This document shows positions 31,708 through 43,706 of a DNA stretch of 64,000 nucleotides, piece by piece; within the stretch, counting starts at the first letter, position 1, and every line of letters starts with the position of its first letter. The notes below the pieces were generated by a model. The model had not been told where the DNA came from. It saw nothing but the letters and a program-made list of their open reading frames with translations, and searched no databases. The DNA is from Thecaphora thlaspeos (taxonomy: Eukaryota; Basidiomycota; Ustilaginomycetes; Urocystidales; Glomosporiaceae). The stretch is taken from contig UWYS01000006.1 of NCBI GenBank assembly GCA_900291925.1, positions 496,001 to 560,000 on the forward strand, given 5' to 3'. The position numbers and the translations under genes are program-made.

Positions 31708-32136
31708 TGTTTTTATCTTTTCACTATACTCTGCTGACTGATGGAATTGAGACAGAAGTCCCTCCTTTGAGCCCATTCTCAACCGTTCCCTGAGAGCGGC
31801 TGCCCTGGAGCTTTTTGTCGATGAGAGCAAGAGATCTATAACAGGGGAGCTTCGATTGTAGGAGGCCGGCAGGCAGGGCAGACGCCGACCTGCGCACTGA
31901 CCGCCTCCGCGTATGCTGCAACTCCACTTCGCGTTGGGCCAAAAACCTGCCTCTGCCACCGCCGCTGCCGCCGCCGCCGCCTCCTCCTCGATTGCGGCAG
32001 GGTCCAGCCAGGACAACCGATCCCTTCCATCGACCACCATCAGCCAGGGTCACACCAGCAGCGCATCCATCCCCACCCGAAGCCAGGCTCTAAGGGACTC
32101 GACACCGCACCGACCTTGTAAAACCCGACTCCAACA
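31708..32136. other. Intergenic, tRNA to VPS41
   Basis: This 429-base spacer contains the tRNA terminator, then GC-rich sequence with a CCG/CTG repeat tract around 31958-31985. It is likely the VPS41 promoter and leader. No other gene is visible. Confidence 0.5.
31710..31714 (+). terminator. RNA polymerase III terminator of the tRNA
   Basis: A run of five T residues starts three bases after the discriminator base, which is the normal pol III stop signal. More T-rich sequence follows as back-up. Confidence 0.85.
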
Positions 32137-35100
32137 ATGGCGGCGCGGCATGCCAGCTCCGCCTCGCTACCACCAATGTCGTCGCCAGAGGAGGCCCTAG
32201 CGCTCACGCGGGATCTCGAACAACGCCAGGCCACCAACCACTTCCCCACCCTAGCCACGCGATCCGGCGCCAAGCGCGACAGACCCTCGATCAGCAGCAC
32301 TATCTCCCATGCCAGTCAGACCAGCAAGGAGCCTTCCGCATCATCGGCGAAGGACAGGCCAGCAGGCATCGCTCAAGGTGCAGATGCCGAGGTCAAGGTC
32401 GACGATGACCTGAGGGCCTTTCTCGACCCTCAGAACGAGGGGGTTGATGCGATCCAGCCGGAAGGGTTAGAAGAAGAGGTAGAAGAAGATGGGAAGATCG
32501 TCGAGGAAGCGGTGGGCGACGACCTCGAGCTCGAGATGGACTACGGGACGGACTCGGCAGCAGAAACGAAGCAGCAGAAACCGACAGAGCCACCATTGTC
32601 GTCGTCACCTTCCAAACTGCGAACGATTCCATATGAGCCTTCGAAAGCCACCTCTTCGGCGAGGGAAGCCTCGTCGGCTTCGGCACCTACATCGTCTCAC
32701 AAGCGGAGGCCGCTCCACCGCGCGGGCAGCAGCATGGCGTCCGTGTCGAGGAAGCGCATGACTGTCCTCATGGACGGCGAAATGCCGGAGGATGGATCAA
32801 CAAATGGTGAATCGGAAGAGGACGATGAGGATGAGGATCTCGAGGAGGCAGAAGAAGGAGGTACTGAGACGGAGGATGTGTCTGACGAGGAGCAGGACAA
32901 CGAAGATGTTGTGCGGCACGCGGATAGATCAATAGCGCAGCATCTGGACAACCGCAAAGCTGATCCAGCCGCTGCAGGCGACAAGAAGGCAGCAACACGT
33001 GCAGTGGCGTCCGAAAGCAGCGGCGAAGATGGCGAATACGGTTCAAAGGCCGCCAAGCGAGTCGATCACGCAGCCGGGATTGATGAGGATGCAATAGAAG
33101 ACGAGGTGAAGAGCGTCGACGAAGACGAAGAGGAGCAAGAAGAGGAGTCAGAGCTGGACGAAGAAGAGAAGGAATCGGACGAGGAGACGGAGCCGTCGCT
33201 CAAGTACGCCCGCGTCAAGGGCAGTGCCTCCGACATCCTGGCCAAGGACAGCGCGAGTGCGTTTGCCGTCTCGCCGCGCTTCCTGGCGCTCGGCACGCAC
33301 GGAGGCATGATCTACATCCTCGACGTCGAGGGAAACCTTATCAAGGGATTTCGCTCCCACACGGCCAGCATTCTCGCCATCGACATCGATAGCACGTGCG
33401 AGTTCGTCGCCAGCGCCAGCATGGACGGTATGGTCTCGGTCTCGGCGCTCTCGACATCGGAGCAGTATGTGTTCGACTTCAAGCGGCCGATGCGCTGCAT
33501 CGCGCTCGAACCAAACTTTGGCCGCAAGAGCACACGGGCGCTCGTCTGCGGTGGCATGGCCGGTGCGCTGGTGCAGAGGGAGAAGAGCTGGTTCGGCCAC
33601 AAGGAGGTCGTCCTTCACGCCGGCGAAGGGCCGATCTACACGACCCAGTGGCGATCCAGCCTGATTGCCTGGGCCAGCGATCGGGGCGTGCGGATCTACG
33701 ACACCAACATGCAGAAACGGATCAGTTTCATCTCGGCGCCGGCTAGCAACATCCGAGCCGACCTTTACCGCTGCAGCCTCTACTGGCAGGATGACCGCAC
33801 GCTGCTGGTGGCGTGGGCCGACCACATCAAGATCGCCCGGGTCAAGGAACGCAAGCCGACCCAGGGTTCGTCGGCGCCCTCGCTCGGCGGCCTCGGCTCG
33901 TCACAGCAGCAGCAGCAGCTCTACGTCGAGATCTCAGCCATCTTCAAGCTCGACTGCATGATCAGCGGCATCGCGCCTTACGGCCTTGACTACCTCGTCC
34001 TGGCCTACATTACCGAGGACGTCTACGTCGGCGACGGTGCGGAGATCGAAGACGATCGCGACAAGCAGAGGCGGCGTGAGGCCCTCCGACCGGAGCTGCG
34101 CATCATCAGCCGAGCCGGCGAGGAGCTCAGCAGCGATGTGCTCAGCCTCAACAGCTTCTCACGCTTCCAGTGCAACGACTACCTGCTGGTCCCCTCGGAA
34201 GAGGTGCGAGCCTACAGCGCCGCCGTGATGGCCAACAAGCGCGTCAAGAGCGATCCCGAGGCGAGCACCTACTACGTCGTCAGCCCCAAGGACATTGTCG
34301 TCTCGCGTCCGCGCGACGATCGCGACCACGTCGAGTGGCTGCTCGAGCGGCGCAAATATGAGGCGGCGCTTGTCAAGGTCGAAGCGATGGGCAAGAGGGC
34401 GGCAAAGGAGCATGGCTTCGATGCCGAGGAGATTGGTCAAAAGTACCTCAACTGGCTCGTCGACGAGGATCGCTTCGATCAGGCGGCCAAGGTGGCGTCC
34501 AAAATTCTCGGACGCAACGTCCAAGCGTGGGAGGACTGGATCTTCCTCTTTGTCGAAAAGGGCAAGCTTGGCACCGCGATCCCCTTTATTCCGACGAGCG
34601 ATCCGACGCTCAGCGGGCTGGTGTACGATATGATCCTGGCCCACTTCCTACAGCACGACCCACTGATGCTGCTCAAGACGATCCGCGAGTGGCCGGCCGA
34701 GATCTACAGCACCCAGGCGGTCGTCATCGCGATCGAGGACCGTCTGTCGCGCGACAAGGGCAGCACCTTGCTAATGGAGTGCCTGGCCGAGCTCTTCATC
34801 CGCAACCGCCAGCCAAGCAAGGCGCTGTCGTACTTCCTGCGATTGCGCAGGCCCAACGTGTTCGACCTGATCAGGGACAACAACCTCTTCACTGCCGTCC
34901 AGGACCAGGCGCTGCTGCTGATCGAGTTCGAGGAGGACATCCGGTCGAAGCGCGAGAAGGACGACCAGGGCCACCAGAAAGAGAGCGTCGCACCGACGTC
35001 GAAGCACGGCGCCGCGATCGAGCTGCTAGTCGATCACACGCACTCCATTCCGGTAAGTTGAGTCCCAACATTCGAAGTCTCGTCCAGGTTGTGTGTGGTT

Positions 35101-36515
35101 CCGCTAAGGTGCGTAAGTCGCTGACGTGTGCCGGCCCTTTCTCTCCATCTCGCCTCGTCTTCCGCCGCTAAAACAGATCCACCGGGTGATCAAGCAGCTC
35201 GAGAGCCAGCCGCGGTACCTCCACATGTACCTCGACGCCCTGTTTGATCGCGACCCGCAGCAAGTGACGAGCCTGTCGGACCTGCAGGTGAAGCTGTACG
35301 CCGACTACGAGTACCCGAAGCTGATGGCCTACCTCCGAGCGATGAGCAGCTTCTATTCGTTCGAGCGCGCCTTCAACATCTGCAAGCAGCACGACTTTGT
35401 CCCCGAGATGGTATTCCTCCTTGGACGCGTCGGCGACAACAAGCGCGCCCTCAGCCTCATCATCGAGCGGCTCGACGACGTGGAGAGGGCGATCGACTTT
35501 GCAAAGGAGCAGAACGACGACGATCTGTGGGAGGACTTGCTGAGGTACTCGGAGACGAAGCCCGCCTTCATTCGAGGTCTGCTCGAGAACGTGGGAGCAG
35601 AGATCGACCCCATCCGGCTGATCCGAAGGATCAAGAACGGCCTCGAGATTCCGGGACTCAAGGCTGCCCTCATCAAGATCCTGCATGACTTTAGCCTTCA
35701 GGTGAGTGTGCGGCCCGGGGCTGGTCGGTCCTGCAGGCACACCATGAGCTCAGCCTGATGCCACTTGCTCTCTTCCTCAATCGCTCTGCCGCCACCGGCT
35801 CTGCAGATCTCGCTGCTCGAAGGATGCGACGCCATCCTGAGCCACGACAACCGGCTGCTGTCGAGCGAACTGCAGCGCGGACAGGAGTATGCGCACTACT
35901 GCGACAGTGAGTTTCGGGAGCGTAGGAAGCTGGATGGGGCCCATCGCCATCCTCTGTACCCACTCCTTGCGAACGAGGCCTCTTTGCTGACGATCTCCAG
36001 ACTCCTTCCGATTCCCTTGCGGCGGTCATCTAGACGAAACCACGTGCGTAACCTGTAACCTACCCCTCTTCGACGCCAGCGCTCCGTGGAAGGCTGGCCT
36101 TGCCCCACCACCCGCCGTCGCAGGCACTACACCGCTGCAGAGCAAGACGATCATCTTCCTCTGCGGCCACGCCTTCCACCTGCACTGTCTCGTCCCGCCG
36201 TCCAACATCCCCGCCGTGAAGGACCGCACCATCCCGCTCAACATCAAAGCCACCACGACACAGGCCTTTTCCGCCAGTCCAAGCGTACGCAAGCGATGGA
36301 GCCACCTCGATGCGCGCTCTGCCGAGGGCAACACGGCGGCGGCTGCCGGCTCAGTGATGGACCACATCGGATACGGACCGAAGAGGAGAGCCGAAGAGGC
36401 CAATAGGGCGTTTGAAGAGAGACTGAGATACGAGGCTAGGTTGAGGGTGTCGTTGAGGAAGGGTTGTCCTGCTTGTAGAAAGGAGTTGTTGGCGGCTAGT
36501 GAGTTTGTCGGTTGA
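32137..36515 (+). CDS. VPS41: Vps41, HOPS tethering complex subunit
   Basis: Four exons (32137-35052, 35177-35701, 35807-35906, 36001-36515) encode 1351 residues. A disordered Glu/Asp-rich extension fills residues 1-345. The WD40-like beta propeller starts near residue 352 (LKYARVKGSASDILAKDSAS, GTHGGMIYILDVEGN, ILAIDIDSTCEFVASASMDG). The clathrin heavy-chain-type alpha solenoid follows to about residue 1150 (VLKTIREWP-like helices, HRVIKQLESQPRYLHMYLD). A RING-H2 finger closes the protein: CVTC, then CGHAFHLHC, then CPAC. About 90 charged residues are inserted between the last two ligand pairs. Vps41 tethers endosomes, AP-3 vesicles and vacuoles before SNARE fusion. The N-terminal extension and the RING insertion are unusual; the core length is normal. 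Confidence 0.93.
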
Positions 36516-36729
36516 CGTCGGTGTGGGGGACGAGGGCGGGCCAAAGAAGTCTGCATTGCATTGCCATTGGGAACCGTGCGATCAATGTGCGCCGGGTGCT
36601 GCTTTGATCTCTGTCCGTTCTAGAGCCGCAGCATCGCGGTGAGAAGAGGGGTAGGAGAGAGTGGTGTGTCTATTGATTGGATCTGCAGTCTCTGATGGAC
36701 GGAAGAGAGGTGACATAGAGGAGACGTTG

Positions 36730-37782
36730 TCAGGACCTCGAGACGCCCGAAGCGATCGCAGCAGCGATGGGCGTATCGCGGCCTTCCCACATGGCCCTCT
36801 CGCGATCGCCTTCTGCACCGGGCGGAGGCGAAGGCTGGAAGAAGCGACAGCGCGACTTGAACGCTGCGGATTGCTTGGAAGTGAATGACAAGCGTGGTCA
36901 GTGAAGAGGTTCGAGTGTCAAGAGGAAGAAAGGGACAGCGGCGAAATGGGACATACCCTCCAGCGACCTTTTTCTGATGATGGACTCTACGGCGAGTTCG
37001 TTGCGCATTTGTCTCGTCTGTGCGATTGTCGTACGAGGAGGGGAGACGAGGGTGTTAGCTCATCTCGGTCCTGGGCTCGGTCTACACTAGCCCATTTATC
37101 ATCAGTGAGAGCGGCACACTCACCAAAAATTCCTTCTGATCCTCTCCCCTCCCCCACCTCTTCTCCATCGGTTTAGCATCGGCATCCAGCCTGCTCTCCT
37201 CTCCCGTCCCTGTCCTACCTAAGGTCTGGTCCGCTACACCGATACAATACCTCACCACGTCCTCCCTCCCCTTCCATACGTGCAGCAACTCTTTCCAGAA
37301 CTGTGCACACGCATGTTCAGGTACGATCGAATAGGTACTCTGACCCAAATCGGAGGCGTCGGATGCAGAGAGAGGGGGAGATGAAGAGAGTAGAGAGGGT
37401 GAGGAGAGAAGACCTTGGTCGCGAGACCGAGCGAGGTGGCGGTTAAGACGCGTCGTGATTAGATCGTCGACTTGGCGGTGTTGCCGGAGTAGGTCTGGTG
37501 GAAAGAGTGGACGATTGAGAAGAGCGGCTGTCAGTGGCTGCGTACGGGTGACATTAGGAGCACTGATGCGGAGGGCGGTAGAAGCTTACCCTTGAATTCG
37601 AGAATGGCGAGACAGGTGTTGGGTGTTAGGTTCTTGACGTTGGTAGGGGTAGGCGGAGCATCGAGCGATGCGGAGCCCAGTCTGACCTTTCCGCGCTGAT
37701 CGAGATCCGAGGCGAGGATGGAGGACTGTGTCTGTGAGGAAGAGGAGGAGGAGGCGGCCATGTTGGGCGAGTACCACGACAT
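36730..37782 (-). CDS. MIX23: MIX23/CCDC58 family mitochondrial intermembrane-space protein
   Basis: Four exons join in frame to 252 residues: 37782-37590, 37494-37124, 37017-36957 and 36863-36730. Family marks appear in the right order: CLAILEFKDLLRQHRQVDDL followed by ITTRLN, then AQFWKELLHVWKGREDVVRY with its CIG continuation, then LAVESIIRKRSLEAF and the terminal SRCRFF. The cysteines in the first and second blocks correspond to the conserved twin-Cys pattern that lets such proteins be folded by Mia40 in the intermembrane space. MIX23 supports mitochondrial protein import. The human protein has about 144 residues; here linkers of Ser/Leu-rich sequence lengthen it. The start MSWYSPN is chosen because the upstream in-frame extension begins with a poly-Asp tract that overlaps an intergenic repeat. 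It lies in the same orientation as the dehydrogenase upstream. Confidence 0.85.
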
Positions 37783-38134
37783 GGTGACGGAGGAGATGCG
37801 TGCTGTCGAGAGACCGGAGGGGTGGGGTGGTGGTGTTAGAGGGACGAGTGGCGGCGCAGTGAGCAGGGAGGCACCGCGCAGGCTGTGAGGGCCCACGCTG
37901 ACAAGTGGAGGCTTCAGTTCGGAAGTCGGACAGAGGGCACGACCTCGCACCTCTCGTGTCTCCTCACACACCTCGTGCCTGTGACCTTGTGCTTCACGAT
38001 GCTCAGACCAACACGGGCTCATCTCGCAGTGGTCGTCGTCATCGTCGTCGTCGTCGTCATCGTCATCGTCATCGTCTTTTCGGTGCATGTTCATGAACAG
38101 CTTTCGCGCCTGCTGAGCCGCGTCTCTCTACAAT
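37783..38134. other. Intergenic, dehydrogenase 3' end to MIX23 start
   Basis: This 352-base spacer between two minus-strand genes contains the GTC/ATC trinucleotide tract at 38031-38076 and the presumed MIX23 promoter. No other feature is visible. Confidence 0.6.
38031..38076. repeat. GTC/ATC trinucleotide tract
   Basis: About fifteen units of GTC or ATC run in tandem just past the stop codon of the dehydrogenase. On the minus strand this would read as poly-Asp if translated, but it lies outside the supported genes. Confidence 0.9.
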
Positions 38135-39951
38135 CTACACCTGGATGTACTTGTACGGGTTCAGGATCTTCTTGGGGTCAAAGAGCTCCTTGATCTTCTT
38201 CATGTACTCGATCGACACCTCGTCCTTCGAGTAGCCGATCTTCTTGGCTTTCATCAGGCCCAGTCCGTGCTCGGCAGAGATCGAGCCTTTCACTTTGCTC
38301 GTCCACTCGTAGATGTACGGCTCGATGATGGCCTCGGTCGCCTCGTCGTAGCTCTTGGCCACAATGTTGATGTGCAGGTTGCCGTCGCCAATGTGGCCGT
38401 AGCCGCAGACGGCTTCGACCGCCTTGCCGGCACCCAGTTGTCCCTGCTCGCCGATGCGCTTGCGCATGTCCAGCACCAGGTCGTACATCTTCTCGACCGG
38501 CATGCTCAGGTCGTACTTGAACACCTTGCCCATCTTGCCTGCCGCCTCGGGGATCGACTCTCGCAGCGCCCACAGCGACTGCAGCTGTGTCTCGTCCTGC
38601 GCCAGCACGCCATCGGCAATAAGGCCCGTCTCTAGCAGGTCCTCGAGGAGCACTTGCAGTTTCTGTCGTGCGAGCAAAGGGCGGGACGAAGGGAAGAGGA
38701 ACAACCGCGATACCAAAAAGGTCAGTCGTGCTGCCCGGGTTGCGCGAGCTCACTTCTTTTTGTGCCATATCTGCAGCGAAAACTCACCTCATCGTCGTGG
38801 TCCTTGTTGCTGCCGCTGGTCTCGATCAGGACGTAAAAGGGATGTCTCGCCTCGAACGGATCTCGGACGCCGGCGGTAGCGTGGCCCTGGACCACCTCGA
38901 ACGACTGCTGATCGAAGAACTCAAACGCCGACAGAATCTCGCCACAGTGCCTCTTGACTTGGGTGAAGGCCCTCTGCACGTCCTCGTACGAGTCGAGCGC
39001 AAAGACGGCGACGTTCATCGCCGTCGGCCTTCGCGGCGTCACGATCGAGACGCCCGTGATCAGGCCAATGGTACCTTCTGATCCGATGAAGAGCTGCTTG
39101 AGGTCGAAGCCAGTGTTGTCCTTGCGCAGCGTCGAGAGCTGGTTCATGATGGTGCCGTCTGGCAGGACGACCTCGAGACCGAGCACGTTGCCGTGAAGCG
39201 AGCCGTAGCGCAGGAAGCGGAGCCCTCCAGCATTGGTGGCGATATTTCCTCCGATGTGGCAGGAGCCCTTGGCGCCGAGGTCGAGCGGCATCATGTAGCC
39301 CTTTTCGGCGATGTGGTTGTCGAGCGCCTCGAGGATGCAACCGGCATCGCAGACGAGCGTGCCGGAAATTTCGTCGAAGCTGCGGATGTTGCTGAGGCCG
39401 CCAAGGAAGACGACGACCTCGTCAAAGACGGGTACGCCTCCACCGACGAGGCCCGTGTTTCCGCCCTGAGGCACGACAGCAAGGTTATTCTGGAAGCAGT
39501 ACTTCATGATCTCGGAAACCTCCTTTGTCGTTTTTGGCTTGAGGACCAGCTGGCTCTTTCCGTGATATTTGTTCATCCAGTCGTTGTTGTACAGGTCGAG
39601 CTCGGACGAGTCGACGGTCTGGTAAGAGGCGGAAGAAGAGGCCTCGGACGAGAGCGTGGTGAGGATGGACGAGGGCGACGAGACGATCTTGGCGAAAGCT
39701 TCGACGTCGGCCGAGGTCAAGGTGGCGTAGGCGTTGTCGCGGGCGGGAGCGGTGTAGGTCCTGACCTGGGATTGTGTGCGTCGAAGGCTGTGTGATGAAA
39801 CGGTCGAGAGGCGCTGGGTGCGTGCGGCGGGTGTGCTGATGAACCTTGGGCTGGCAGCGAGATTGGGAGCAAGGGCGGCGGCCGGGCTGGCTTCTGCAAG
39901 GACCCGCCTGAGTGCACAGGCGGAAAGACGCGACGTCGAAGTGGCGAGCAT
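38135..39951 (-). CDS. DLD2: Mitochondrial FAD-linked D-2-hydroxyglutarate / D-lactate dehydrogenase (Dld2 type)
   Basis: Two exons (39951-38788 and 38662-38135) encode 563 residues. The N-terminus is Arg/Ser/Ala-rich without acidic residues, typical of a mitochondrial targeting sequence. The FAD-binding PCMH domain shows VVPQGGNTGLVGGGVPVFDE, GYMMPLDLGAKGSCHIGGNI followed by ATNAGG, and LFIGSEGTIGLITGVSIVTP. The C-terminal cap has CGYGHIGDGNLHINI and SAEHGLG, the metal and substrate site. These enzymes oxidise D-2-hydroxyglutarate or D-lactate and pass electrons on in mitochondria. The motif set fits the Dld2/D2HGDH branch better than cytochrome-linked Dld1. The intron of 125 nt falls after HDDE. 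The upstream frame is open, but the ATG at 39951 begins the targeting peptide. Confidence 0.92.
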
Positions 39952-40767
39952 GGTGGGAGTGTCGTGGGTGGGCGAAGAGAGACAGGAAGGAGAGGCGACG
40001 GTGGAGAGGCGACGGTGAAGACGGAATGGTGAAGGCGATAGATGGAAACGACAACGAGAGGTGAGAAGAAGGGTGTCCGTGAGGTGTAGCAAGCAGCTGT
40101 GCGTGTCCTTCCGGCCAATTGTCGAAGTTAGCGCTCGCTGCGCGGTGACTCGCCCGGACCGCTCCGGCGGCTGATCGGGGGAGGCTGATCGGGCGGGGTG
40201 GCTATCTGGCTGATGCATGAATGACCCGATGGCTACGTTGGACCCTGAGAGGCGGCGCGGCGGCCAAGAAAAACTTTCCAAAAGGCCCTCTCTCTCTCGA
40301 GCGCTGGCGGGTGGCTGGGGTGGCCGAGCTGACGGCTGACGGCCCTCACTGCGCTGCGCTGGACGCGTCTGACGACAGTGGCCAAAGTTCGGCTCACGGG
40401 ATCCACACGCCTGCTGCAGCTCACACAGCTGCTTCCAACCAGCCCCTCCGCTCCGTCCGCCACCACCACCACCACCACCACCACCACCATCACCGCCGCC
40501 GCCGCCACCACCCTCGATCTCCCCGCGACCCCTCCACAGCGCTCAACGTGTCTCCTCTCCATCCTTCACAAGCCAACCCCCACTTGACAAACCTCGAACG
40601 CGGCCGCCACCACCCCCGTAACCCCGGCCACCGCTCTTTGGCATCCACGCGGCATTACTTCGCACGCAACAGAGGGCGCCCCTTCTTCAACCATCGCACA
40701 GCCGCGCTGCATCTCCCCTTTTCCGACCTCAGGTCTGGCCGAGTCCCCGCTCTCGTAAACCCACACC
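39952..40767. promoter_or_regulatory. Divergent promoter region, DLD2 / PP4 catalytic subunit
   Basis: An 816-base spacer shared by two divergent genes. It contains a CAC/CCG triplet repeat at 40461-40509, probably in the phosphatase 5' leader. No further gene is supported. Confidence 0.45.
40461..40509. repeat. (CAC)n/(CCG)n triplet repeat
   Basis: About ten CAC units pass into CCG and CCA units. The tract lies in the presumed leader upstream of the PP4 gene, not in a supported coding exon. Confidence 0.9.
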
Positions 40768-42013
40768 ATGGTCAGCGACCTCGACCGCCAAATAGAGCAA
40801 CTCAAAAGATGTCAGCCGCTCTCCGAGTCCCAGGTCAAGGAGCTCTGCCTGAAAGCAAGAGAGATCCTCATCGAAGAGGGCAACGTCCAGCACGTAGATG
40901 CGCCCGTCACAATTTGCGGTGACATACACGGCCAGTTCTTTGACCTCATGGAGCTTTTCAAGCACGGTGGCATGTGTCCAGGGACCAACTACCTCTTCAT
41001 GGGTGAGTCGCTGCCAATCGAAGTTCTCGCCCATCGTCATCTACCGTCGTCCGTCGCAATCCGGTCTACTGACATCCCGCGCTCTCTCCCTTTGCTACCG
41101 GATCGTGCCGCCACTACACCCGTAGGCGACTTCGTGGACCGCGGCTTCTACAGCGTCGAGACCTTCCTCCTATTACTGGCGCTCAAGGTGCGCTACCCGG
41201 ACCGCATCACGCTGATCCGCGGCAACCACGAGTCACGGCAGATCACGCAGGTCTACGGCTTCTACGACGAGTGCGCAAGAAAGTATGGCAGCGTCAATGT
41301 GTGGAGGTACTGCTGCGAGGTGTTCGACTACCTAGCGTTGGGCGCCGTCGTCGACGGCCGGGTCTTTTGCGTCCACGGTGGTCTCAGTCCAAACATCGAA
41401 TCGCTCGACGAGATCCGTGCCATCGACAGGAAGCAGGAGGTGCCGCACGATGGTGCGATGTGCGACCTGCTCTGGTCGGATCCCGATGGTGAGTGCCGAG
41501 TTCGGAGGCGGTGTTTGGAGCAGCTTCTCGATCCGGAGCTCTGACCCCTTGACCTCCGACCCTCGTCTCTCTTCCCGCTTCACCTCCGGTCCTCTGGCCT
41601 ATTCCAGACATCAATGGCTGGGGCATGTCGCCAAGAGGGGCGGGCTACCTCTTTGGTAGCGACGTGGTGGCCAAATTTGCGCATACAAACGACCTGGATC
41701 TGATCGCGCGGGCGCACCAGCTGGTGCTGGAAGGCTACAAGTTAATGTTTGACCAGACGATCGTCACAGTCTGGTCGGCGCCAAACTACTGCTACCGCTG
41801 CGGCAACGTAGCGTCGATCCTCAAGCTCGACGATGCGCTCAACCAGAAGTACGAGACGTTCGATGCAGCGGCACAAGAGTGAGTTTCTCGTCGTCGGGTC
41901 GACTGATTGTGAGGCGAAGGGGTTGGAGCAAGCATGCTGACTCCGTCTGCTTGTCTCACTTCAGAGCGCACGGCGTACCAGCAAAGAGGCCAGCGCCAGA
42001 GTACTTCCTCTAG
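40768..42013 (+). CDS. PPH3: Protein phosphatase 4 catalytic subunit (Pph3)
   Basis: Four exons (40768-41002, 41126-41488, 41608-41878, 41965-42013) encode 305 residues, within two residues of human PP4c. The metallophosphatase signature is complete: [50 protein letters not shown] and [16 protein letters not shown]. The loop [14 protein letters not shown] and the C-terminal PEYFL end, the substrate for leucine carboxyl methylation, are present. The opening [16 protein letters not shown] and the last residues point to PP4 rather than PP2A or PP6. PP4 dephosphorylates gamma-H2AX and other DNA-damage targets. All junctions restore family sequence exactly. Nothing is odd in this gene. Confidence 0.96.
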
Positions 42014-43706
42014 CCCCGGCCGGTCGGTTGCCGACGCTTTCTCCTTCCTCTCTGTGGTTCCTCCAGTATACCAAGCCCTTCTCCCCCTCCCACTCCCTCC
42101 CGTTGGCTGTCGTTCTTCCACGTGTCACCGTCTCGCAAGCACCATGCTGGCCCACGCCTTGCCGGCTTGTACTTTTATCAGGACTCGAAAGCACTAGATC
42201 CGCACATCCTTTGCAGACAGATTTGGGTGCGGATTGGCAGCGTATGGTGCGCTGCGCGAAGTCGCTCGATCCGGGATAGGACAAGGTAAGTGTAAAGAGC
42301 GGCTCTGTGCACAGAAAGACGGTCGGTCAGGACCTCTTCCATCGAAGCGGATTCATGGCGACGTGCCGCGACGAAGGGTTTTCTTCGATCAAGGCGGAAA
42401 CTACGTTGTGCTGAGCGATGAGGATTCCGGCTACACGAGGAGAGATGTAAGGACTTGCCTGGGCCCATCGAGAGTACACCGCGTGGGCATGCTCTTGAGC
42501 GGGTGCCATTCACGGCGACACCGCGCCTCGCTGCGAAACAAGACTTGAGCCCGACCCGTCCCGATGCGCTTTGTGACCAGACCCTTGGTGCCAGGCTACG
42601 CGACGGGAGGAGAAGGACCGTCGAGGAAGTCCTCAACAGGCTCATGACAGTGCAGTTGACCCTTTCTTTTGACTGGCTCAGGCTGACCGAGGGTGGGTTC
42701 GAATCTTACTACTGTGGGCAGACGTAGCGCAGCATTCCATAGCTGGCTTCTTTGCCAGGACGGGCGAAGAGGAAGCGTGGTATCACATCGATGCAGAAGG
42801 TAACGAGAGCAAACCCCGGATGTTCGATTGATATACCTGCGAGGACATCCAGCACTACCTCGCACGGTTCTAGTTCCACCAGACGGACACGATTGCTGGC
42901 GTCTGTGCCTCTCGCCGAGACAATTGGTACCCGTCACAATCACACGAACGAGTCTACGAGAAATGTTCCGCCAACCGGATCTCCACGCTTTGCTCCTGAC
43001 TCTCGCCCACCTTCGTAACGAACCCACCCTCCATGGCCCTGACGCCACCCACTTCTTCACTGGATGACAATAATCTCTTCTCCTTTCCCCGCCGTTCTCA
43101 CCTAGGGGACTTTCACGGCGACGTCGCTATCTCTCGACGAGAGGTCAGCCTCGGAACTTACACGACATTTCAGGGCACAGCTGATGTCGGGGCGAGACGA
43201 GCACGGCGAGAGCAAAGCGTACGCTGGGTAGCTCCTGGCTACGTTGCACCGACGAAGCAGGTCCCTCACTGCAGCTTCCTTCTCCTGCCATGTGGGAGGA
43301 GTGGGCGGGGTGGTGGAGGGCGGTCCCACACCGCTTCTTCCCCCGGTGGGAAAGGACATATAAAAAGCCTTGATTTCGCCATTCTCCTTCCCCCTTTCCC
43401 CCTTCCCTCTTTTCCTCCTTTCCTCATCATCTCACCCTCGAAGCCTCACCATATCCTCCCACACTCCACAGCAAAGCCTCTGGCAGGCTTTCACAACCCG
43501 AAGCTCACACAGCCTCCCACACCGTCATTAAGAGAAACCTCTCACGACCTTTCCACAACGTCCCGCACCCTCCTTTTCTCGATCTTCTCCTCGAGACGAC
43601 GGCAAGACTCCCTTCGATCTTCGTCTGCCTCCGCTCGCTCTCACGGTCCCCTTTTGGCACCGTCGACATCCTCCGCACCCTAAAGGCCAAGAACAACGCG
43701 CTCGAG
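42014..43706. other. Gene-poor stretch before the secreted-protein gene
   Basis: I support no gene in these 1.7 kb. Open frames on both strands reach about 155 codons but show no domain or consistent composition. A tRNA-like B-box (GGGTTCGAATC near 42685) lacks a matching tRNA body. The last 340 bases hold a TATA box and a long pyrimidine-rich leader for the next gene. Confidence 0.55.
43359..43365 (+). promoter_or_regulatory. TATA box of the secreted-protein gene
   Basis: TATAAAA lies about 340 bases before the ATG, followed by a pyrimidine-rich stretch (43378-43560) in which fungal transcription often starts. It is one of few clear TATA boxes in the window, which would suit a strongly regulated gene. 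Confidence 0.5.

Noticed and set aside
42671..42707. tRNA-like B-box (GGGTTCGAATC) with weak T-arm pairing
   Set aside because: The nearest A-box-like sequence is only about 14 bases away, and no acceptor stem of seven pairs can be formed, so it is not a tRNA gene.
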